From positions 310,001-374,000 of the forward strand of contig JBBAKN010000001.1 of assembly GCA_040403555.1 (NCBI GenBank): 64,000 nt of DNA. The letters run 5' to 3'. Position 1 is the first letter of the stretch; every line of letters begins with the position of its first letter. Made by a program: the position numbers and the translations under genes. Under the pieces are notes generated by a model. That model had not been told where the DNA came from. It saw nothing but the letters and a program-made list of their open reading frames with translations, and did no database searches. Of this stretch, positions 41,592 through 49,580 are shown in pieces. Source of the stretch: JAIPAN01 sp040403555 (GTDB lineage: Bacteria; Bacteroidota; Bacteroidia; Sphingobacteriales; Sphingobacteriaceae).

Positions 41592-42335
41592 TTACAACAT
41601 CCCTCCGCAAACCGACAATACCTGTCCGTTTACATAAGCGCTCATATCCGAAGCCAAGAATACACATACATTGGCCACATCTTCGGTTTCGCCGGCACGT
41701 TTTAAGGGAATGGCTTGCGCCCACCCTTCTACTACTTTCGGATCCAATACATCTGTCATTTCGGTACGAATAAAGCCCGGTGCCACCACATTGGTACGAA
41801 TATTACGTGAGCCCAATTCTTTTGCAATAGACTTCGAAAAACCAATAATTCCGGCTTTAGATGCCGCGTAATTCGCTTGGCCTGCGTTGCCTTGCACACC
41901 CACTACCGAACTCATGTTTACAAACACGCCCTTACGGTTTTTAATCATAATTTTAGAAGCTGCTTTGGTTATATTAAAAATTGATTTTAAGTTGATGTTT
42001 AATACATCATCCCAATTTTCTTCAGTCATACGCATTAATAAGCCATCTTTAGTAATACCGGCATTGTTTACTACAATATCTAAGGTGCCAAAATCGGCTA
42101 CAATAGCTTCAATTAATTTTTCTGCTTCAATAAAATTAGAGGCATCAGAGCGGTAGCCTTTTACTTTTGCAGAACCGGTTTGCAATTCCTTCTCTAGGGC
42201 CTCCCCTTTGTCTACCGATGATAAATAAGTAAAGGCCACTTGGGCACCTTGTTCCACAAATTTTTCGGCAATTTTACGACCAATACCTTTAGATGCTCCA
42301 GTAATTAAGGCCACTTTTCCTTCTAATAATTTCAT
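41592..42335 (-). CDS. fabG: 3-oxoacyl-[acyl-carrier-protein] reductase
   Basis: A 247-residue short-chain dehydrogenase. The cofactor motif is TGASKGIGRKIA at about 13-24, and the catalytic Ser-Tyr-Lys are in NMSSVVGVQGNAGQANYAAS and its following Lys. NNAGITKDGLLMRMTEENWD and the C-terminal VNGQVLSVCGGM are typical of FabG. It would reduce 3-oxoacyl-ACP in fatty acid synthesis. It stands alone here; other SDR activities cannot be excluded, but the motif set is characteristic. Confidence 0.93.
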   Translation of the reverse strand: MKLLEGKVALITGASKGIGRKIAEKFVEQGAQVAFTYLSSVDKGEALEKELQTGSAKVKGYRSDASNFIEAEKLIEAIVADFGTLDIVVNNAGITKDGLLMRMTEENWDDVLNINLKSIFNITKAASKIMIKNRKGVFVNMSSVVGVQGNAGQANYAASKAGIIGFSKSIAKELGSRNIRTNVVAPGFIRTEMTDVLDPKVVEGWAQAIPLKRAGETEDVANVCVFLASDMSAYVNGQVLSVCGGML

Positions 42336-42393
42336 GCTTAATAGGTATTATAAAAATTGAAAATAGGTATTTTATTTAAAATTGACTAACATT

Positions 42394-42858
42394 TTACTGC
42401 TTTTTGGCAGGTACAAAACTCATAGAAATAGAATTAACACAATGACGGGTATTTTTATCCGTTAGCCCTTCGCCTAAAAAAACATGGCCTAAGTGACCGC
42501 CACATTTGGCACAGGTAATTTCGGTACGCATACCATCGATATCGGTTGTGCGCTTTACGGCTCCTTTAATCTCGTCATCAAAACTTGGCCAGCCGCAGTG
42601 CGAATCAAATTTATCTTCGGAACGGTACAAAGGCGCATTACAGCGACGACAAACATAGGTACCCACTTCTTTATTGGCTAAAAGTTTACCCGTATATGGG
42701 CGCTCGGTACCTTTATTCAGAATAATGTATTCTTCTTCGGGACTTAATTTATTGTATTCCATTTTTTTATTGGTTTGCGTAGTAGCACTTGGCTTTTGCG
42801 CACATGCGCTAAGTTGAATGCTAAAACAAAGTAATAAAAGGCTGATATATTTTTTCAT
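42394..42858 (-). CDS. msrB: Peptide-methionine (R)-S-oxide reductase, lipoprotein form
   Basis: A 154-residue MsrB with a lipoprotein signal peptide: lipobox LSAC with Cys19. The enzyme therefore acts in the periplasm, repairing oxidised methionine in envelope proteins. Structural zinc cysteines are Cys70/Cys73 (CRRC) and Cys116/Cys119 (CAKC). The catalytic residue is Cys140 in TRHCVNSISM, and Cys88 in SHCGWPSF may be the resolving cysteine. The full domain is present. It follows sucD on the same strand after a terminator. Confidence 0.95.
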   Translation of the reverse strand: MKKYISLLLLCFSIQLSACAQKPSATTQTNKKMEYNKLSPEEEYIILNKGTERPYTGKLLANKEVGTYVCRRCNAPLYRSEDKFDSHCGWPSFDDEIKGAVKRTTDIDGMRTEITCAKCGGHLGHVFLGEGLTDKNTRHCVNSISMSFVPAKKQ

Positions 42859-42875
42859 AATTTGCTGAGTATAAA

Positions 42876-42909
42876 TTAAAAAACCTATGCAGATTAAACG
42901 GCACAGGTT
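42876..42909 (-). terminator. Intrinsic terminator after sucD
   Basis: On the reverse strand AACCTGTGC and GCATAGGTT pair (one G-U) around a 10-nt loop, followed by TTTTAATTT, about 20 nt after the sucD stop. Confidence 0.6.
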
Positions 42910-42930
42910 TTATCAAAATACAAACTTAAA

Positions 42931-43815
42931 TTAAAATTTGCCTGCTTTTTTTAATTCTTCAGCCATAGCCACGCCAATTTCAGCAGGTGAGGCTACCACA
43001 CGAATGCCACACTCAGCCATAATTTTCATTTTAGCAGCAGCGGTATCATCGGCACCACCAACAATTGCACCAGCATGTCCCATTCGGCGACCAGCTGGGG
43101 CTGTTTGGCCGGCAATAAAGCCAACAACAGGTTTGGTACCGTTAGCTTTAATCCAACGAGCAGCCTCTGCTTCCATACCGCCACCAATTTCACCAATCAT
43201 AATAATGCCTTCAGTTTCCGGATCGTTCATTAACAATTCTACGGCTTCTTTGGTCGGGGTACCAATAATCGGGTCGCCACCAATACCAATGGCAGTAGAA
43301 ATGCCCATACCTGCTTTTACTACCTGGTCTACCGCTTCGTAGGTTAAGGTACCCGATTTAGATACCACACCCACTTTTCCTTTTTTAAAGATAAAGCCCG
43401 GCATGATACCAATTTTTGCTTCATCGGCAGTAATAATGCCTGGGCAGTTTGGACCAATTAAACGGCAATCTCTATCTGAAATATATTCTTTTACCTGAAT
43501 CATGTCCTTTGTAGGGATACCTTCAGTAATACAAACAATCACTTTAATTCCTGCTTCGGCAGCTTCCATAATAGCATCTGCAGCAAAAGCTGGGGGCACA
43601 AAAATAATCGATACATCGGCACCGGTTTTATCTACCGCATCTTTTACGGTATTAAATACGGGTTTTTCTAAATGTTGTTGACCACCTTTACCTGGAGTTA
43701 CACCACCCACCACATTGGTTCCGTATGCAATCATTTGGGTAGCGTGGTAGGTTCCTTCGTTACCGGTAAAACCTTGAACAATAACTTTAGAATTTTTATT
43801 TACGAGTACGCTCAT
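42931..43815 (-). CDS. sucD: Succinyl-CoA synthetase alpha subunit
   Basis: A 294-residue subunit that binds CoA and carries the phosphohistidine. It starts with the CoA-binding region VNKNSKVIVQGFTGNEGTYH. It contains GPNCPGIITADEAKIGIMPG, GVVSKSGTLTYEAV and the active-site histidine in RRMGHAGAIVGG. It catalyses succinyl-CoA to succinate with ATP or GTP formation in the TCA cycle. The beta subunit (sucC) is not adjacent. It has its own full promoter and a terminator. Confidence 0.97.
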   Translation of the reverse strand: MSVLVNKNSKVIVQGFTGNEGTYHATQMIAYGTNVVGGVTPGKGGQQHLEKPVFNTVKDAVDKTGADVSIIFVPPAFAADAIMEAAEAGIKVIVCITEGIPTKDMIQVKEYISDRDCRLIGPNCPGIITADEAKIGIMPGFIFKKGKVGVVSKSGTLTYEAVDQVVKAGMGISTAIGIGGDPIIGTPTKEAVELLMNDPETEGIIMIGEIGGGMEAEAARWIKANGTKPVVGFIAGQTAPAGRRMGHAGAIVGGADDTAAAKMKIMAECGIRVVASPAEIGVAMAEELKKAGKF

Positions 43816-43836
43816 TTTGTGTTTTTAATTGTAGCG

Positions 43837-43867
43837 CAAAGCTACTAGAAAGCAAGTGAGAATCAAA
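43837..43867 (-). promoter_or_regulatory. Promoter of sucD
   Basis: On the reverse strand TTTG (43864-43867), 19 nt, then TAGCTTTG (43837-43844), 21 nt before the sucD ATG. The spacing is identical to that of the rpsF promoter. Confidence 0.8.
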
Positions 43868-43928
43868 GTAAGTTCAGAAATAAGACGATTTTTTTATGCG
43901 TTTTTATTCCTGGCATTATGCAAAGCAG

Positions 43929-45728
43929 TTACCCTTTTTTTAAATCGGAAAATTGCAATTGATATAGGGTTTTATAAAAGCCATTCAGCTTTAATAATTC
44001 TTGATGCGTACCACTTTCTTTAATTTCTCCAGCATCGAGTACTACAATTATATCGGCGTGTTGTATGGTAGATAAACGGTGTGCAATTACTACACAGGTT
44101 CTGCCCTTCATGAGCTTTAAAACAGCATCTTGTATCAAAGTTTCGGTGGCCGTATCTACCGAAGAGGTGGCTTCATCTAATACCAAAATAGCGGGATTAT
44201 ACACCATTGCACGTATAAAAGATAGCAATTGAGCTTGTCCGGTTGATAAGGTAGCGCCACGTTCCATAACCTCATAATCAAAGCCTCCAGGTAATTTATC
44301 AATAAAAGCTTTGGCACCTACTTGCTCTGCCGCCTGCAACATTTGCTCTTTAGTAATGTTTGGATGGTATAAGCTGATATTATTGGCAATGGTATCGGAA
44401 AACAAGAACACATCTTGCAAAACCGTAGCCACTTTGGCACGCAAATAGCCCAAGTCGTAGCTGCGGATATCTATGCCGTCTACCAAAATGCTGCCTTTAT
44501 TAATTTCGTAAAAACGATTTAATAAATTAATGATAGATGATTTACCTGCACCAGTAGCTCCTACTAAAGCCAAGGTTTGCCCGGGTTCTATGCTAAACGA
44601 AATATTCTTAAGCACCCAATCTTCGTCTTGGTATGCGAACCAAACTTCTTTAAATTCAATTTTTCCGGTAAATACCGTCGGCATGTGGGTTCCAGAATTA
44701 TCAGTACTTTCTTGGGTGTCTAAAACCGAGAAAATACGCTCCGCTCCTACCATACCCATTTGCAGTGTATTAAACTTATCTGCTAGCTCTCTAATGGGCC
44801 TAAATAACATATTAATAAACAGCAAAAAAGCTACTATTAAACCCGGACCCGCTTTTTCTACCTTAAAATATTGCAAAATGTTAGTTACCTCAGCTTCACC
44901 TAAAATGAGTTTCGCTCCGTACCAAACCAATAAACCCATAGATAGCGCCGATATAATTTCTACTACAGGAAAAAAGACTGAGTATGACCAATTGGAACTG
45001 ATATGCGCATCGCGATGTTTGGCATTAATGGTTTTAAACTTTTCAAACTCTTGGCTTTCGCGGCCAAAAAACTGAATGATAGACATGCCGGTAATATGCT
45101 CTTGCAAAAAGGTGTTTAATTGCGATACTTGCTTGCGAACCTCTTGAAATGCCGTTTTAATAGCCTCTTTAAACACATAGGTAGCCAGTAAAAGTATAGG
45201 CATGGGCGCCAATACTACGAGTGTTAATTGCCAGCTATAAATAAGCATACAGGTAATAATAGTCACGATTTGCAGCACATCGCCTACAATAGAAATCAAT
45301 CCTTCCGAAAAAATATCGGCAATGGTTTCTAAATCGGATACCGTTCGGGTAATTAGTTGGCCAATGGGCGTGCGATCGAAATAACGTAAGCGTAAGTTAG
45401 ATATGTGGGTAAAGGTGTCCATACGCAAATCGTGAATAACCGATTGGCCCAAAGAGTTAGTAATAAAGGTATGGTAATATTGTATGCCTGTTTGCGTCAA
45501 TAAAAGCCCAATCATCAGCAGGGTCATATCTAATAAACCTTGCGCATCGTTTAACACAATGTATTTATCTATAGTTCTTTCTATTAGCAAAGGACGCAGG
45601 GGAGCTAAAACAGCCAGTAAAATGGTGCATACTATTGCCCAAAGCAGCCTTTTTTTATAGGGCTTTACATAGGCAAATACTCTACTTAAGAGCTTAATAT
45701 CAACTGCTTTTCCGGTAATGGCGGCCAT
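43929..45728 (-). CDS. ABC transporter, fused membrane and ATPase domains (MsbA-like exporter)
   Basis: A 599-residue half-exporter. The membrane domain (about 1-330, six helices) is followed by the ATPase with Walker A GATGAGKSSIINLL, Q-loop VLQDVFLFSDTI, signature LSTGQAQLL (the usual second glycine replaced), Walker B ILVLDEATSSVD and the H-loop AHRLST. It would work as a dimer exporting lipids, drugs or peptides; the substrate is unknown. The ATG lies 1 nt after the truA stop, so the two genes form a transcription unit without an evident functional link. Confidence 0.93.
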   Translation of the reverse strand: MAAITGKAVDIKLLSRVFAYVKPYKKRLLWAIVCTILLAVLAPLRPLLIERTIDKYIVLNDAQGLLDMTLLMIGLLLTQTGIQYYHTFITNSLGQSVIHDLRMDTFTHISNLRLRYFDRTPIGQLITRTVSDLETIADIFSEGLISIVGDVLQIVTIITCMLIYSWQLTLVVLAPMPILLLATYVFKEAIKTAFQEVRKQVSQLNTFLQEHITGMSIIQFFGRESQEFEKFKTINAKHRDAHISSNWSYSVFFPVVEIISALSMGLLVWYGAKLILGEAEVTNILQYFKVEKAGPGLIVAFLLFINMLFRPIRELADKFNTLQMGMVGAERIFSVLDTQESTDNSGTHMPTVFTGKIEFKEVWFAYQDEDWVLKNISFSIEPGQTLALVGATGAGKSSIINLLNRFYEINKGSILVDGIDIRSYDLGYLRAKVATVLQDVFLFSDTIANNISLYHPNITKEQMLQAAEQVGAKAFIDKLPGGFDYEVMERGATLSTGQAQLLSFIRAMVYNPAILVLDEATSSVDTATETLIQDAVLKLMKGRTCVVIAHRLSTIQHADIIVVLDAGEIKESGTHQELLKLNGFYKTLYQLQFSDLKKG

Positions 45729-45729
45729 G

Positions 45730-46467
45730 TTATATATACGAATAATGAACTTCTGTTAACACTAGGCCACAAGCCGGTACCGAAGCTCCGGCATTCGATC
45801 GGTTTTTACTTTCAATAATGTCACGAATAGCCGATGGATGTAGTTTCCCTTGACCAATGTCTATTAAAGTGCCCACAATAGCCCGTACCATGTTGCGCAA
45901 AAAACGGTCGGCGGCAATGCGAAACACTAAGCCAAATTCAGTTTGGTCCCACTTGGCAGACTTTATTTTACAATTATTGGTAAAGGTTTGGGTATTGGAT
46001 TTACTAAAGCAAGAAAAATCAGTATGATTCAATAAAAATGCCGCTGCTTCATTCATCTTGGCTACATCTAATGGCTCTTTCACCAACCACGAAAAATCGG
46101 TTCGGAATGGATTTTTTTCTGAATGAATATGATATTCATAGGCCCTTAACGTCGCATCGAAACGTGCATGAGCCTCGGGAGCTACCTGCAGGCACCGTTT
46201 TACGGAAATATCGTCAGGTAAAATAGAGTTTAGGCTATGGATGTGGCGCTCGGTGAGTTCCACATCGGTATCCAGATGCACGAAATGCTGGCTGGCATGT
46301 ACGCCCGTATCGGTTCGGCCACAGCCTACCGTTTCTACCGGATGGCGCAAAATGGTTTCTAAAGCTTGATTGAACACGGCTTGCACGGTAAGGGCATTTT
46401 CTTGCACCTGCCAACCGTGGTAAGCGGAGCCCTTATAAGCTATTTCTAAAAAATACCGTTGTGCCAT
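45730..46467 (-). CDS. truA: tRNA pseudouridine(38-40) synthase
   Basis: The 245-residue TruA modifies U38-U40 in tRNA anticodon arms. The catalytic Asp53 lies in GCGRTDTGVHASQHF, and other motifs are EIAYKGSAYHGWQVQ, FDATLRAYEYHI and ADRFLRNMVRAIVGTLI. The start at 46467 (MAQRYFLEIAYKG) fits the family. A TACCTTTG promoter ends 7 nt upstream of it, so the additional 17 codons open upstream are not used. The ABC exporter gene follows 1 nt after the stop. Confidence 0.95.
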   Translation of the reverse strand: MAQRYFLEIAYKGSAYHGWQVQENALTVQAVFNQALETILRHPVETVGCGRTDTGVHASQHFVHLDTDVELTERHIHSLNSILPDDISVKRCLQVAPEAHARFDATLRAYEYHIHSEKNPFRTDFSWLVKEPLDVAKMNEAAAFLLNHTDFSCFSKSNTQTFTNNCKIKSAKWDQTEFGLVFRIAADRFLRNMVRAIVGTLIDIGQGKLHPSAIRDIIESKNRSNAGASVPACGLVLTEVHYSYI

Positions 46468-46474
46468 ATGGGGG

Positions 46475-46482
46475 CAAAGGTA
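46475..46482 (-). promoter_or_regulatory. -7 promoter element just upstream of truA
   Basis: The reverse strand reads TACCTTTG (TAnnTTTG), ending 7 nt before the truA ATG. It leaves almost no 5' leader and fixes the start codon. Confidence 0.55.
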
Positions 46483-46635
46483 CGCTATGCCGATGGAAAG
46501 ACCAACGGCATCCTGCATTCCGAAAAATTAGTTTCTGTTAGTTTTAAATTATTAAATCAAGATGCCATTTTTGGCTTAAAAAAAATGGGTGTAAGCTCAA
46601 CGACATGGTGTTAAAAGAGATTATAATTTGGACAA

Positions 46636-47403
46636 TTACTCATTTAACCATTTAGCAACTCTTTTTTCAAAAAATGCTGCCATTCCTTCTTTAGCATCCT
46701 TTGTTTGTTTTAAGTTTTCTAAAGATTGAAGTAAAAAAGGAATTTTTTCTGATTCTGACAACTCTCCCAGTTTTTTAATAGCTTCAAAGCCTGAATAAAT
46801 TGCTTTTGGGGCATTTTCGATGATACTGCTTATTAATTCATTAATATTACTTTCTTCTAAAAAATCATAAACTATTCCCAAATCCTTTGCTTCGTTAGCT
46901 GAAATAACTTTGGCAGTTATACATAAATCAAGAGCTTTATTTTGAGGTATATACTTTATTAAAGAAGCCAAAACCTGAAATGGAAAAATACCCCTTTTTA
47001 CTTCCGGTAAAGAAAACTTGGCTTCTTTATTAGCAAAAATATAAGTGCATTCTAAAACAATTAAGAAGCCACCAGCTATCACATCACCCTCTACAATTGC
47101 AATACTGGGTTTATTTAATTGCCTAATAGCTGTTGCTAAAGAAATATTTTGATTCTGAATTTCTGGATTTAAGGTATCGAATTCCGGATTTTCAAAAGTT
47201 TTCATATCCATCCCAGCACAAAACACCGGCCCTTCTGCATTTATCAAAACCAACCGCACCGTTTTGTTAACGTTAGCTTCGTTAAGAGCGTGACTTATTT
47301 CATTTACCATTGTTGGGGTAAAGGCATTTCTTTTTTCAGGCCTAGCTAAAGTCAGCTTAAAAACATAGTGATCTATACTTGTTTTGATAAAATTATATTT
47401 CAT
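46636..47403 (-). CDS. Enoyl-CoA hydratase/isomerase family protein (methylglutaconyl-CoA hydratase candidate)
   Basis: A 255-residue crotonase-fold protein. It has KLTLARPEKRNAFTP at the N-terminus, the oxyanion-hole segments GPVFCAGMDMKTFE and EGDVIAGGFLIV, and SLPEVKRGIFP. The second catalytic Glu of classical hydratases is replaced in the region VEGDVIAGGFL, so the exact chemistry is uncertain. Its ATG overlaps the end of the HMG-CoA lyase-like gene by 4 bp. With the acyl-CoA dehydrogenase and the divergent carboxyltransferase this suggests hydration of 3-methylglutaconyl-CoA in leucine breakdown, by context. Confidence 0.82.
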   Translation of the reverse strand: MKYNFIKTSIDHYVFKLTLARPEKRNAFTPTMVNEISHALNEANVNKTVRLVLINAEGPVFCAGMDMKTFENPEFDTLNPEIQNQNISLATAIRQLNKPSIAIVEGDVIAGGFLIVLECTYIFANKEAKFSLPEVKRGIFPFQVLASLIKYIPQNKALDLCITAKVISANEAKDLGIVYDFLEESNINELISSIIENAPKAIYSGFEAIKKLGELSESEKIPFLLQSLENLKQTKDAKEGMAAFFEKRVAKWLNE

Positions 47404-48242
47404 GCTATCATGTTTTGAAAACTAGTTTGTAATTCTAAAATTTGCTGTTCACTTCCTCTTTTAAAATAACGCAACAAATCTTCCGTTGGAATATTACCTA
47501 CCAAATCATTGTTTGCAAAAGGGCAACCTCCAAAGCCTAAAATAGCACCATCAAACTTTCTACAACCCGCTTCAAAAGCAGTTTTGATTTTTTCTAAGCT
47601 ACTAGCTTTTTCGGAATGAAAATGAGCGCCAATTCGAATGCCATGAAATTTTTGAATGCAGGCCTCAAACAGTTCTTTAATTTGCACTTTATTGGCTTCA
47701 CCGGTGGTGTCGGCTAAAGAAAACTCAACTACACCCAATGCAGCTATCTTTTTTATCCATTCAAAAACCAATTCTTTATTCCAAACTTCCCCATACGGAT
47801 TTCCGAAAGCCATCGAAATGTACACCACTGGAATCTTAGCATGCTTTTTTGAAATTTCAACTATGTTTTTCAGTTTCTCAAACGACTCTTCCATAGTGGA
47901 TTGTGTATTTCGCTTTTGAAATACTTCTGAAATAGAAAAAGGATAGCCCAAATACGTGATTTTGTCGAAATTGCAAGCTTCAAATGCCCCTCTTTCATTT
48001 ACTACGATAGCCAAAAGCTTTGTGCCAGTAAGTACTATTTTATCCAATACTTCTTTTGTGTCAGCCATTTGAGGTATTGCTTTAGGCGAAACAAAACTCC
48101 CAAAATCTATCCAATCGAAAAGATTACTTTTTAAAAGATTGTTAATATGGTTTGCTTTTTTTTCAGCAGAAATCATTTCTATAATTCCCTGAATAGCATC
48201 CCTTGGACAATCCACTACAACTATTTCCTCTCTATTTAACAT
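47400..48242 (-). CDS. Hydroxymethylglutaryl-CoA lyase-like protein (divergent)
   Basis: The 280-residue TIM-barrel protein resembles HMG-CoA lyase, which splits HMG-CoA into acetoacetate and acetyl-CoA. Conserved features are the Arg14-Asp15 pair in DCPRDAIQG, IDFGSFVSPKAIPQMAD, the metal-binding HxH in GAHFHSEKA, and the active-site Cys in FGGCPFANNDLVGN followed by TEDLLRYF. It departs from canonical enzymes in the first motif (normally VGPRDGLQN) and after the HxH (normally HDTxG). The family is clear but the substrate is less so. It overlaps the acyl-CoA dehydrogenase gene by 11 bp and the crotonase gene by 4 bp. Confidence 0.8.
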   Translation of the reverse strand: MLNREEIVVVDCPRDAIQGIIEMISAEKKANHINNLLKSNLFDWIDFGSFVSPKAIPQMADTKEVLDKIVLTGTKLLAIVVNERGAFEACNFDKITYLGYPFSISEVFQKRNTQSTMEESFEKLKNIVEISKKHAKIPVVYISMAFGNPYGEVWNKELVFEWIKKIAALGVVEFSLADTTGEANKVQIKELFEACIQKFHGIRIGAHFHSEKASSLEKIKTAFEAGCRKFDGAILGFGGCPFANNDLVGNIPTEDLLRYFKRGSEQQILELQTSFQNMIA

Positions 48243-49368
48243 CTTTTTTAATTTCTCTAGAAATCACCATTTTTTGAATGCTCGATGTTCCTTCACCAAT
48301 CGTACACAACTTAGCATCTCTAAAATATTTTTCAGCAGGAAAGTCTTTAGTAAAACCATAACCGCCAAAAATTTGAACACTTTCATTCGATACTTCCACT
48401 GCGGTTTCTGAAGCAAAAAGCTTGGCCATAGCACCCATCTTTGTTACTTTTTCTCCATTATCTTTCAACATTCCTGCTTTTCTTGTTAAAAGCTCTGCCG
48501 CTTCGATATCGGTAGCCATTTCTGCCAGTTTAAAACCAACTGACTGAAAATCAAATATTTTTTGATTAAATTGTTCTCTTTCGTTGGCATATTTTAATGC
48601 ACATTCATAAGCTCCTTTTGCAATTCCCAAAGACAAAGCGGCAATTGAAATCCTTCCACCATCCAATAATTTTAAAGCCTGAATAAATCCATCCCCTTCA
48701 TCACCAATCACTTGGTCTTTGTGTATTCTACAATTATCAAAAAACAAACAGGCGGTTTCAGAAGCTCTCATACCCAATTTATTTTCTTTTTTCCCAGAAG
48801 AAAAACCGGCAGTTCCTTTTTCTATAATAAAAGTAGTCATTCCATGACTATCTCCTTTTTCTCCCGTTCTCGCTATTACTACGGCCACTTGTGAAGATAT
48901 GGCATGGGTTATAAAATTTTTAGAGCCATTTAAAATATAATAATCGCCATCTTTTTGAGCCACAGTTGCCAATCCTCCAGCATCAGAGCCTGAACCGGTT
49001 TCGGTAAGTCCCCAAGCGCCTATCCATTCACCTGTTGCCAATTTTGGAAGATATTTCTGCTTTTGTGATTCGTTTGCAAAACTCAGAATATGATTGGTGC
49101 AAAGTGAGTTATGAGCTGCTACCGACAAACCAATTGAACCGCAAACTTTAGATATTTCGTCTAATATGGTTATATACTCTTGATAGCCCAATCCAGATCC
49201 TTGGTACCGCTCTGGTACTAAAATTCCCATAAAGCCTTGCTCTCCTAATTTCTTAAAAAGATCTAATGGAAACGTTTGATCCTCATCCCAAACCATCACC
49301 ATAGGCCTTATGTGTGTTTCAGCAAAGTCTTTAGCACTCTGCCTTATTAAATCCATATCCTGTTCCAT
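48232..49368 (-). CDS. Acyl-CoA dehydrogenase (short/branched-chain type)
   Basis: The 378-residue flavoenzyme has the three-domain acyl-CoA dehydrogenase layout with GAWGLTETGSGSDAGG, ITHAISSQ in the FAD-binding region, KLGMRASETACLFF, and RISIAALSLGIAKGAYE. The catalytic base is Glu359 in TIGEGTSSIQ, the position used in short- and medium-chain enzymes; isovaleryl-CoA dehydrogenases normally lack Glu there and use one in an earlier helix. Context (HMG-CoA lyase-like, crotonase, methylcrotonyl-CoA carboxyltransferase) points to isovaleryl- or another branched acyl-CoA. It is the first gene of a three-gene overlapping operon. Confidence 0.9.
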   Translation of the reverse strand: MEQDMDLIRQSAKDFAETHIRPMVMVWDEDQTFPLDLFKKLGEQGFMGILVPERYQGSGLGYQEYITILDEISKVCGSIGLSVAAHNSLCTNHILSFANESQKQKYLPKLATGEWIGAWGLTETGSGSDAGGLATVAQKDGDYYILNGSKNFITHAISSQVAVVIARTGEKGDSHGMTTFIIEKGTAGFSSGKKENKLGMRASETACLFFDNCRIHKDQVIGDEGDGFIQALKLLDGGRISIAALSLGIAKGAYECALKYANEREQFNQKIFDFQSVGFKLAEMATDIEAAELLTRKAGMLKDNGEKVTKMGAMAKLFASETAVEVSNESVQIFGGYGFTKDFPAEKYFRDAKLCTIGEGTSSIQKMVISREIKKDVK

Positions 49369-49580
49369 TATTATTATAATTGGTTACGCTAATTATTATT
49401 TAAATAAATATCACTTATAATTTTATACTATTTACAATTTTAACCATACTTGAGGAATAATTAGATTAAATCAAATACTTTTAATAATTATAGTTTGTAA
49501 AATAAAAAATATTCCTTTCCAATCTACTCTAGAATGAGGATTATAGTACAAACGGTTTCACATTTGAAAAAAGAAATTAC

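Noticed and set aside
42938..43342. Forward-strand 134-residue frame opposite sucD
   Set aside because: sucD is full length and highly conserved on the other strand; the opposite frame is an artefact of its codon bias.
43929..45728. Damaged ABC signature (LSTGQ) as evidence of a dead ATPase
   Set aside because: Substitutions at this position occur in active exporters; Walker A, Walker B, Q-loop and H-loop are intact.
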